Positions 54,301-64,000 of a stretch of 64,000 bases of DNA are shown here, piece by piece. A model generated the notes under the pieces. The model worked only from the letters and a program-made list of their open reading frames with translations, did no database searches and was not told where the DNA came from. The translations under genes and the position numbers were made by a program. Positions within the stretch are counted from its first letter, which is position 1. Every line of letters starts with the position of its first letter. This DNA comes from Blastomussa wellsi (Eukaryota; Cnidaria; Anthozoa; Scleractinia; Plerogyridae), in the NCBI GenBank assembly GCA_947652115.1, contig OX393564.1, positions 5,297,115-5,361,114 on the forward strand, read 5' to 3'.

Positions 54301-57300
54301 TGCATAACCAAGATATTCCCTAACCAAGATCTTCCCTAACCAAGATATTGCATAACCAAGATCATGCTTAACCAAGATCTTGCATAACCAAGATCTTCCC
54401 TAACCAAGATCTTGCATAACCAAGATCATGCTTAACCAAGATCTTGCATAATTAAGATCTTCCCTAACCAAGATCTTCCATAACCAAGATCTTCCCTAAC
54501 CAAGATCTTGTTTAACCAAGATAACGCTTAACCAAGATCTTGCATAAACAAGATCTTCCCTAACCAAGATATTGCATAACCAAGATATTGCATAACATAG
54601 GTCTTGCCTAACCAAGATCTTCTTTAACCAAGATCTTCCCTAACCAAGATCTTCCCTAACCAAGATCTTGCCTAACCAAGATCTTGCATAACCAAGATCT
54701 TGCATAACCAAGATTTTGCCTAACCAAGATCTTCCCTAACCTAGCTCTTGCCTAACCAAGATTTTGCATAACCAAGATCTTGCATAACCAAGATCTTGCC
54801 TGACCAAGATCTTGCATAACCAAAATCTTCCCTAACCAAGATCTTGCATAACCAAGATCTTGCATAACCAAGATCTTGCATAACCAAGATCTTGCATAAC
54901 CAAGATCTTACATAACCAAGATGTTCCCTAACCAAGATCTTGCATAACAGAGATCTTCCCTAACCAAGATCTTGCATAACCAAGATCTTGCATAACCAAG
55001 ATCTTGCATAACCAAGATCTTGCCTAACCAAGATCTTGCATAACCAAGATCTTCCCTAACCAAGATCTTGCATAATTAAGATCTTGCATAACCAAGATCT
55101 TGCATTACCAAGATCTTGCATAACCAAGATCTTACATAACCAAGATCTTCCCTAACCAAGATCTTGCATACCCAAGATCGTCCCTAACCAAGATCTTGCA
55201 TAACCAAGATCTTTCATAACCAAGATCTTGCATAACCAAGATCTTACATAACCAAGATCTTGCATAACCAAGATCTTGCCTAATAAAGATTTTGCATACC
55301 CAAGATCTTGCATAACCAAGGTCTTGCACAACCAAGATTTTACATAACCAAGATCTTCCCTAACCAATATCTTACCTAACCAAGATCTTGCATAACCAAG
55401 ATCTTGCCTAACTAAGATCTTGCATAACAAAGATCTTCCCTAACGAAGACGCTGCATAACCAAGGTCTTGCATAACCAAGATCTTGCATAACAAAGATCT
55501 TGCATAACTAAGATCTTGCCTAAACAAGATCTTCCATAACCAAGATTTTCCCTAACCAAGATGTTGCCTAACCAAGATTTTGCATAATCAAGATCTTGCA
55601 TAACCAAGATCTTGCATAACCAAGATCTTGCATAACCCAGATCTTCCCTAACCAAGATCTTGCATAACCAAGATCTTGCATAACCAAGATCTTGCATAAC
55701 CAAGATCATGCTTAACCAAGATCTTGCATAACCAAGATCTTCCCTAAGCAAGATCTTCCCTAACCAAGATCTTGCATAACCAAGATCTTCCCTAACCAAG
55801 ATCTTGCATAACCAAGATCTTCTCTAACCAAGATCTTGCATAACGAAGATCATGCTTAACCAAGATCTTGCATAACCAAGATCTTCCCTAACCAAGATCT
55901 TCCCTAACCAAGATCTTGCATAACCAAGATCTTGCATAACCAAGATCTTGCATAACCAAGATCTTGCCTAACCAAGATCTTGCATAACCAAGATCTTCCC
56001 TAACCAAAATCTTGCATAACCAAGATCTTGCATAACCAAGATCTTGCATAACCAAGATCTTACATAACCAAGATCTTGCATAACCAAGATCTTGCCTAAC
56101 CAAGATTTTGCATACCCAAGATCTTGCATAACCAAGGTCTTGCACAACCTAGATTTTACATAACCAAGATCTTCCCTAACCAATATCTTACCTAACCAAG
56201 ATCTTGCATAACCAAGATCTTGCCTAACTAAGATCTTGCATAACAAAGATCTTCCCTAACGAAGACGCTGCATAACCAAGGTCTTGCATAACCAAGATCT
56301 TGCATAACAAAGATCTTGCATAACTAAGATCTTGCCTAACCAAGATCTTCCATAACCAAGATTTTCCTTAACCAAGATCTTGCCTAACCAAGATTTTGCA
56401 TAACCAAGATCTTGCATAACCAAGATCTTGCATAACCAAGATCTTGCATAACCCAGATCTTTCCTAACCAAGATATTGCATAACCAAGATCTTGCATAAC
56501 CAAGATCTTACATAACTCAGATCTTCCCTAACCAAGATCTTGCATAACCAAGATCTTGCATGACCAAGATCTTGCATAACCTAGATTTTCCCTAACCAAG
56601 AACTTCCCTAACCAAGATCTTCCCTAACTAAGATCTTCCATAACCAAGATCTTCCCTAACCAAGATCTTGCATAACCAAGATCTTGCATAACCAAGATCT
56701 TGCATAACCAAGATCATACATAACCCAGATCTTCCCTAACCAAGATCTTGCATAACCAAGATCTTGCATGACCAAGATCTTGCATAACCAAGATCTTCCC
56801 TAACCAAGAACTTCCCTAACCAAGATCTTCCCTAACCAAGATCTTGCATAACCAAGATCTTCCCTAAGCAAGATCTTCCCTAACCAAGATCTTGCATAAC
56901 CAAGATCTTCCCTAACCAAGATCTTGCATAACCAAGATCTTCCCTAACCAACATCTTGCATAACCAAGATCATGCTTAACCAAGATCTTGCATAACCAAG
57001 ATCTTCCCTAACCAAGATCTTCCCTAACCAAGATCTTCCCTAACCAAGATCTTGCATAACCAAGATCTTCCCTAACCAAGATCTTGCCTAACCAAGATTT
57101 TGCATAACCAAGATCTTGCATAACCAAGATCTTGCATAACCAAGGTCTTGCATAACCCAGATCTTCCTTAACCAAGATCTTGCATAACCAATATCTTGCA
57201 TAACCAAGATCTTGCATAACCAAGATCTTCCCTAACCAAGAACTTCCCTAACCAAGATCTTCCCTAACCAACATATTGTATAACCAAGATTTTCCCTAAC

Positions 57301-60300
57301 CAAGATCTTGCATAACCAAGATCATGCTTAACCAAGATCTTGCATAACCAAGATCTTCCCTAACCAAGATCTTCCCTAACCAAGATATTGACTAACCAAG
57401 ATCTTCCCTAACCAAGATCTTGCATAACCAAGATCTTCCCTAACCAAGATCTTGCATAACCAAGATCATGCTTAACCAAGATCTTCACTAACCAAGATCT
57501 TCCCTAACCAAGATATTGCATAACCAAGATCTTCCCTAACCAAGATCTTGCATAACCAAGATCTTCCCTAACCAAGATCTTGCATAACCAAGATCATGCT
57601 TAACCAAGATCTTGCATAACCCAGATCTTCCCTAACCAAGATCTTGCATAACCAATATCTTGCATAACCAAGATCTTGCATAACCAAGATCTTGCCTAAC
57701 CAAGATCTTGCATAATTAAGATCTTCCCTAACCAAGATCTTGCATAACCAAGATCTTGCATAACCAAGATCTTGCATAACAAAGATCTTGCATAACCAAG
57801 ATCTTACATAACCAAGATCTTCCCTAACCAAGATTATGCATAACCAAGAATGTGCCCAACAGAGATCTTGCATAACCAAGATCTTGCCTAACCAAGATAT
57901 TGCATAACCAAGATATTTCATAACAAAGATCTTGCCTGACCAATATCTTTCATAACCAAGATCTTCTCTAACCTAAATCTTCCGTAACCAAGATTTTGCA
58001 TAACCAAGATCTTGCATAACCAAGATCTTCCTTAACCAATATCTTACCTAACCAAGATCTTGCATAACCAAGATTTTGCCTAACCAAGATCTTGCATAAC
58101 CAAGATCTTGCATAACTAAGATCTTGCCTTACCAAGATCTTCCCTAACCAAGATCTTGCCTAACCAAGATTTTGCATAACCAAGATCTTGCATAACCAAG
58201 ATCTTGCATAACCAAGATTTTGCATAACCAAGATCTTGCATAACCAAAATCTTGCATAACCCAGATTTTCCCTAACCAAGATCTTGCATAACCAAGATCT
58301 TGCATAACCAAGATCTTGCATAACCAAGATCTTGCATAACCCAGATTTTCCTTAACCAAGATCTTGCATAACCATGATCTTGCATAACCAAGATCTTGCA
58401 TAACCAAGATCTTTTCTAACCAAGATCTTCCCTAACCAAGATCTTCCCAAACCAAGATCTTGCATAACCAAGATCTTCTTTAACCAAGATCTTGCATAAC
58501 CAAGATCATGCTTAACCAAGATCTTGCATAACCAAGATCTTCCCTAACCAAGATCTTCCCTAACCAAAATCTTGCATAACCAAGATCTTCCCTAGCCAAG
58601 ATCTTGTATAACCAAGATCACGCTTAACCAAGATCTTGAATAACCAAGATCTTCCCTAACCAAGATCGTCCCTAACCAAGATCTTCCCTAACCGAGATCC
58701 TCCCTAACCAAGATCTTCCATGACCAAGATCTTCCTTAACCAAGATCTTGCATAACGAAGATAGGGCTTAACCAAGATCTTGCATAACCAAGATCTTCCC
58801 TAACCAAGATCTTCCCTAACCAAAATCTTACCTAACAAAGATCTTGCATAACCAAGATCTTTCCTAACCATGATCTTGCATAATTAAGATCTTGCATAAC
58901 CAAGATCTTGCATAACGAAGATCTTGCCTAACCAAGATCTTCCTTAACCAAGATCTTCCCTAACCAAGATCTTACCAAACAAAGATCTTGCATAACCAAG
59001 ATCTTTCCTAACCATGATCTTGCATAACCAAGATCTTGCATAACCAAGATCTTGCATAACAAAGATCTTGCATAACCAAGATCTTGCAAACCAAGATCTT
59101 GCCTAACAAAGATCTTGCATAACCAAGATCTTGCATAACAAAGATCTTGCATAACCAACATCTTGCATAACAAAGATCTAGCATAACCAAGATTTTGCAT
59201 AACCAAGATCTTGCATAACCAAGATCTTCCCTAACCAAGATCTTGCATAACCAAGATCTTGCATAACCAAGATCTTGCATAACCAAGATCTTGCATAACA
59301 AAGATCTTGCATAACCAAGATCTTGCCTAACCAAGATCTTCCCTAACCTAGCTCTTGCCTAACCAAGATTTTGCATAACCAAGATCTTGAATAACCAAGA
59401 TCTTCCCTAAGCAAGATCTTACCTAACCAAGATCTTGCATAATCAAGATCTTGCCTAAGCAAGATCTTGCATAACCAAGATCTTCCCTAGCCAAGATCTT
59501 GCATAACCAAGATCTTCCCTAAACAAGATCTTCCCTAACCTAGCTCTTGTTTAACCAAGATTTTGCATAACCAAGATCTTGCATGACCAAGATCTTGCCT
59601 AACCAAAATCTTGCATAACCAAGATCTTCGCTAACCAAGATCTTCCATAACCAAGATTTTGCCTAACCAAGATCTTCCCTAACCAAGATCTTCGCTAACC
59701 AAGATCTTCCCTAACCAAGATCTTACAAAACCAAGATCTTGCCTAATCAAGATCTTGCCTAACCAAGATCTTCCCTAACCAAGATCTTCTCTAACCAAGA
59801 TCTTCCCTAACCAAGATTTTGCAAAACCAAGATCATGCTTAACGAAGATCTTGCATAACCAAGATCTTCCTTAACCAAGATCTTGCCTAACCAAGATCTT
59901 GCATAACCAAGATCTTCCCTAACCAAGATCTTGCATAACCAAGATCTTGCATAACCAAGATCTTGCATAACCAAGATCTTGCATAACCAAGATCTTGCAT
60001 AACCAAGATCTTGCCTAACCAAGATCTTGCATAACCAAGATCATGCTTAACCAAGATCTTGCATAACCAAGATCTTCCCTAACCAAGATCTTCCCTAACC
60101 AAAATCTTCCCTAATTAACATATTGTATAACCAAGATCTTCCCTAACCAAGATCTTGCATAACCAAGATCATGCATAACGAAGATCTTGCATAACCAAGA
60201 TCTTGCATAACCAAGGTCTTGCACAACCAAGATTTTACATAACCAAGATCTTCCCTAACCAATATCTTACCTAACCAAGATCTTGCATAACCAAGATCTT

Positions 60301-62430
60301 GCATGACCAAGATCTTGCATAACCAAGATCTTCCCTGACCAAGAACTTCCCTAACCAAGATGTTCCCTAACCAAGATCTTGCATAACCAAGATCTTCCCT
60401 AACGAAGATCTTCCATAACCAAGATCTTCCCTAACCAAGATCTTGTTTAACCAACATCACGCTTAACCAAGATCTTGCATAACCAAGATCTTCCCTAACC
60501 AAGATATTGCATAACCAAGATATTGCATAACATAGATCTTGCCTAACCAAGATCTTCATTAACCAAGATCTTCCCTAACCAAGTTCTTCCCTAACCAAGA
60601 TCTTCCCTAACCAAGATCTTGCATAACCAAGATCTTGCATAACCAAGATCTTGCATAACCAAAATCTTGCCTAACCAAGATCTTGCATAACGAAGATCTA
60701 ACATAACCAAGATCTTGCATAACCAAGATCTTGCATAACCAAGATCTTATATAACCAAAATCTTCCCTAACCAAGATATTGCATAACCAAGATATTGCAT
60801 AACATAGATCTTGCCTAACCAAGATCTTAGTTAACCAAGATCTTTCTTAACCTAGCTCTTGCCTAACCAAGATTTTCATTAACCAAGATCTTTCTTAACC
60901 TAGCTCTTGCCTAACAAAGATTTTGCATAACCAAGATCTTGCATAACCAAGATCTTGCCTAACCAAGATCTTGCATAACCAAGATCTTTCCTAACCAAGA
61001 TCTTGCATAACGAAGATCTAACATAACCAAGATCTTGCATAACCAAGATCTTGCATAACCAAGATCTTACATAAACAAAATCTTCCCTAACCAAGATCTT
61101 GCATAACCAAGATCTTCCCTAACCAAGATCTTGCATAACCAAGATCTTGCATAACCAAGATCTTCTTTAACCAAGATCTTGCATAACCAAGAGCATGCTT
61201 AACCAAGATCTTGCATAACCAAGATCTTCCCTAACCAAGATCTTCCCTAACCAAAATCTTGCATAACCAAGATCTTCCCTAACCAAAATCTTGCATAACC
61301 AAGATCTTCCCTAACCAAGATCTTGAATAGCCAAGATCTTCCCTAACCAAGATCGTCCCTAACCAAGATCTTCCCTAACCGAGATCTTCCCTAACCAAGA
61401 TCTTGCATGACCAAGATCTTCCCTAACCAAGATCTTGCATAACGAAGATAGGGCTTAACCAAGATCTTGCATAACCAAGATTTTCCCTAACCAAGATCTT
61501 CCCTAACCAAAATCTTACCTAACAAAGATCTTGCATAACCAAGATCTTCCCTAACCAAGATCTTCCCTAACCAAGATCTTCCCTAACCAAGATCTTACAA
61601 AACCAAGATCTTGCCTAATCAAGATCTTGCCTAACCAAGATCTTCCCTCACCAAGATCTTCCCTAACCAAGATCTTCCCTAACCAAGATCTTGCAAAACC
61701 AAGATCATGCTTAACCAAGATCTTGCATAACCAAGATCTTCCTTAACCAAGATCTTGCCTAACCAAGATCTTGCATAACCAAGATCTTCCCTAACCAAGA
61801 TCTTGCATAACCAAGATCTTGCATAACCAAGATCTTGCATAACCAAGATCTTGCATAACCAAGAGATTGCCTAACCAAGATCTTGCATAACCAAGATCAT
61901 GCTTAACCAAGATCTTGCATAACCAAGATCTTCGCTAACCAAGATCTTCCTTAACCAAGATATTGCATAACCAAAATCTTCCCTAACCAACATATTGTAT
62001 AACCAAGATCTTCCCTAACCAAGATCTTGCATAACCAAGGTCTTGCACAACCAAGATTTTACATAACCAAGATCTTCCCTAACCAATATCTTACCTAACC
62101 AAGATCTTCCATAACCAAGATCTTGCATGACCAAGATCTTGCATAACCAAGATCTTCCCTAACCAAGAACTTCCCTAACCAAGATCTTCCCTAACCAAGA
62201 TCTTGCATAACCAAGATCTTCCCTAACCAAGATCTTCCATAACCAAGATCTTCCCTAACCAAGATCTTGTTTAACCAAGATCACGCTTAACCAAGATCTT
62301 GCATAACCAAGATCTTCCCTAACCAAGATATTGCATAACCAAGATATTGCATAACATAGATCTTGCCTAACCAATATCTTCCTTAACCAAGATCTTCCCT
62401 AACCAAGTTCTTCCCTAACCAAGATCTTGC
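45377..62430. repeat. ~17 kb HOR, copy 2
   Basis: Second tandem copy. The left junction is near 45,377-45,390, where the sequence returns to the CATAAACAAG marker (45,421). The right limit is near 62,430: after AAGTTCTTCCCTAACC the next monomer is GCCT here but GCAT at the end of copy 1. Substitutions relative to copy 1 are sparse in the lines I compared. One 32 bp patch (61,282-61,313) differs strongly from 44,241-44,272. The real indels between copies argue that both exist in the genome. Confidence 0.93.
51942..53232. repeat. Nested 641/657-bp HOR pair in 17 kb copy 2
   Basis: Counterpart of 34,980-36,270 at offset 16,962. Immediately after it, at about 53,241-53,304, copy 2 has four monomers that copy 1 lacks (including a CCCTAACCAAGAACTTCCC pair). 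The nested pair therefore predates the 17 kb duplication, while the 64 bp indel postdates it. Confidence 0.8.
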
Positions 62431-64000
62431 CTAACCAAGATCTTGCATAACCAAGATCTTGCATAACCAAGATCTTGCATAACCAAGATCTTGCCTAACC
62501 AAGATCTTCCTTAACCTAGCTCTTGCCTAACCAAGATTTTGCATAATTAAGATCTTGCATAACCAAGATCTTGCCTAACCAAGATCTTGCATAACCAAGA
62601 TCTTCCCTAACCAAGATCTTGCATAACCAAGATCTAACATAACCAAGATCTTGCATAACCAAGATCTTGCATAACAAGGATCTTACATAACCAAGATCTT
62701 CCCTAACCAAGATCTTGCATAATCAAGATCTTGCATAACCAAGATCTTCTTTAACCAAGATCTTGCATAACCAAGATCATGCTTAACCAAGATCTTGCAT
62801 AACCAAGATCTTCCTTAACCAAGATCTTCCCTAACCAAAATCTTGCATAACCAAGATCTTCCCTAGCCAATATCTTGTATAACCAAGATCACGCTTAACC
62901 AAGATCTTGAATAACCAAGATCTTCCCTAACCAAGATCGTCCCTAATTAAGATCTTCCCTAACCGAGATCTTCCCTAACCAAGATCTTGCATGACCAAGA
63001 TCTTCCCTAACCAAGATCTTGCATAACGAAGATAAGGCTTTACCAAGATCTTTCCTAACCATGATCTTGCATAATTAAGATCTTGCATAACCAAGATCTT
63101 GCATAACGAAGATCTTGCCTAACCAAGATGTTCCCTAACCAAGATCTTCCCTAACCAAGATCTTACCTAACAAAGATCTTGCATAACCAAGATCTTTCCT
63201 AACCATGATCTTGCATAACCAAGATCTTGCATAACTAAGATCTTGCATAACCAAGATCTTTCCTAACCAAGATCTTGCCTAACAAAGATCTTGCATAACC
63301 AAGATCTTGCATAACCAAGATCTTGCATAACAAAGATCTTGCATAACCAACGTCTTGCATAACAAAGATCTAGCATAACCAAGATTTTGCAGAACCAAGA
63401 TCTTGCATAACCAAGATCTTCCCTAACCAAGATCTTGCATAACCAAGATCTTGCATAACCAAGATCTTGCATGACCAAGATCTTGGCTAACCAAGATCTT
63501 GCATAACCAAGATCTTCCCTAACCAAGATCTTCCATAACCAAGATTTTGCCTAACCAAGATTTTCCCTAACCAAGATCTTCCCTAACCAAGATCTTCCCT
63601 AACCAAGATCTTGCAAAACCAAGATCTTCCCTAATCAAGATCGTGCCTAACCAAGATCTTCCCTAACCAAGATCTTGCAAAACCAAGATCATGCTTAACC
63701 AAGATCTTGCATAACCAAGATCTTCCTTAACAAAGATCTTGCCTAACCAAGATCTTGCATAACCAAGATCTTCCCTAACCAAGATCTTGCATAACCAAGA
63801 TCTTGCATAACCAAGATCTTTTCATAACCAAGATCTTGCATAACCAAGATCTTGCCTAACCAAGATCTTGCATAACCAAGATCATGCTTAACCAAGATCT
63901 TGCATAACCAAGATCTTCCCTAACCAAGATCTTCTCTAACCAAGATATTGCATAACCAAAATCTTCCCTAACCAACAAATTGTATAACCAAGATCTTCCC
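62431..64000. repeat. Partial HOR related to 41.4-45 kb
   Basis: Diagnostic strings of the distal 17 kb unit recur here: TTCTTTAACC (62,747), CCTAGCCAATATCTTGTATAACC with GATCACGC (62,868-62,891), a GATAAGGCTTTACC unit (63,031, like GATAGGGCTTAACC at 41,733), TTGCAAAACCAAGATCATGC (63,673, as at 44,653 and 61,693) and an ACAAATTGTATAACC unit (63,974). It is most similar to 41,450-43,100 and 43,860-45,000. One 17 bp monomer lies at about 63,820 (GATCTTTTCAT). The array continues past the window edge. Confidence 0.72.

Larger units (their letters stand above)
17760..56276. repeat. Dispersed four-substitution monomer GAAGACG[C/A]TGC
   Basis: A monomer in which CAAGATCTTGC becomes GAAGACGCTGC (or GAAGACGATGC) recurs about 34 times. 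Positions are 17,760, 18,657 (GAAGGCG), 20,176, 20,624, 22,272, 22,720, 23,488, 23,633, 25,281, 25,744, 28,929, 29,169, 30,033, 31,009, 32,049, 34,000, 34,417, 35,297, 35,954, 36,307, 38,419 and 39,235, plus the equivalents in the second 17 kb copy (45,859 to 56,261). None was seen before 17.7 kb, in 39.3-45.8 kb or after 56.3 kb. The changes abolish the BglII hexamer and add one CpG. Preceding monomers nearly always end in CCCT. Confidence 0.85.
1..64000. repeat. 16-bp tandem satellite array filling the window
   Basis: From first to last base the sequence is a head-to-tail array of a 16 bp monomer, AACCAAGATCTTGCAT, about 4,000 copies. The core AACCAAGATCTT contains a perfect 10 bp palindrome (CAAGATCTTG) centred on a BglII hexamer AGATCT. 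The last four bases vary among a small set, mainly GCAT, CCCT and GCCT, with CCAT, ACAT and GCTT less common. The consensus has no CpG and is 37.5% G+C (GCAT form) or 44% (CCCT form). The + strand is C-rich relative to G. I saw no inverted segment, no interspersed element and no unique spacer. The name of the satellite family was not recognised. Such an array implies eukaryotic heterochromatin by inference. Confidence 0.98.

Noticed and set aside
902..63526. More than 100 open reading frames of 60-135 codons, for example 10,555-10,914 and 41,902-42,309
   Set aside because: All lie on the minus strand of the satellite, overlap each other in several frames, mostly start at TTG, and encode permutations of the same 16-residue repeat. 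No domain, signal peptide or promoter context exists. They follow from the lack of stop codons in the consensus.
1..64000. CRISPR array
   Set aside because: Direct repeats are contiguous with no unique spacers, and no cas gene is present.
1..64000. Telomeric repeat (CCCTAACC resembles CCCTAA; GGTTATG resembles part of the Allium telomere unit)
   Set aside because: The match covers 6-8 bases of a 16 bp monomer and is not repeated head to tail as a telomere motif. The array is also highly variant and organised in HORs, unlike telomerase products.
1..64000. CENP-B box in the monomers
   Set aside because: No monomer contains the TTCG...CGGG pattern. The consensus has no CpG at all.
1..64000. 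Promoter-like TATA strings (GTATAACC, TTATATAACC) and C/EBP- or octamer-like strings (TTGCATAA, ATGCAAGA)
   Set aside because: They are single-base variants or partial matches built into every monomer. No transcript or gene is near, so they have no support as regulatory sites.
1..64000. Artificial concatemer of a BglII linker or oligonucleotide
   Set aside because: The rich, ordered and hierarchically shared variants across tens of kilobases are those of a natural evolving satellite, not of ligated identical oligonucleotides.

Overview
The whole 64 kb window is one uninterrupted tandem satellite array. The monomer is 16 bp, consensus AACCAAGATCTTGCAT on the + strand, so the window holds about 4,000 copies. 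All copies I read lie in the same orientation. A 12-base core (AACCAAGATCTT) is strongly conserved. The last four bases vary among a few recurring versions (GCAT, CCCT, GCCT, CCAT, ACAT, and GCTT behind an altered GATCATGC or GATCACGC core). I found no unique sequence, protein-coding gene, RNA gene, transposon or CRISPR array. The satellite family was not recognised by name. A 64 kb homogeneous short-monomer array with nested higher-order repeats points to eukaryotic heterochromatin (pericentromeric, subtelomeric or sex-chromosome), probably from a long-read assembly. That is inference; the sequence does not identify the species.

The array is organised by nested higher-order repeats (HORs), recognisable by shared rare variants. 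1-3,700: a block of about 1.65 kb, present as one partial and two full copies. 4,003-5,958: two tandem copies of 978 bp. 5,959-7,740: an irregular series with a recurring marker every 176-336 bp. 7,741-15,484: two nearly identical copies of exactly 3,872 bp (242 monomers). 15,485-19,629: small local duplications (144, 224 and 368 bp). 19,630-26,790: a chain of roughly 2.1 kb HOR copies (131-132 monomers), some truncated. 26,791-28,446: short HORs of 144-192 bp. 28,447-62,430: two tandem copies of a unit of about 17 kb (about 1,060 monomers), itself containing nested HORs of 0.65-1.9 kb. 62,431-64,000: a partial copy related to the distal part of the 17 kb unit.

Many open reading frames of 60-135 codons exist, but all are by-products of the satellite. 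On the minus strand the consensus has no stop codon in any frame. Because 16 is not a multiple of 3, every frame encodes the same circularly permuted 16-residue peptide (MQDLGYARSWLCKILV). These frames overlap each other, mostly start at TTG and show no gene-like context, so none is annotated as a gene. The points of interest are the nested HOR structure, the palindromic BglII-containing core, a repeatedly copied four-substitution monomer, a local 26 bp perfect palindrome, and the frame-independent coding property.
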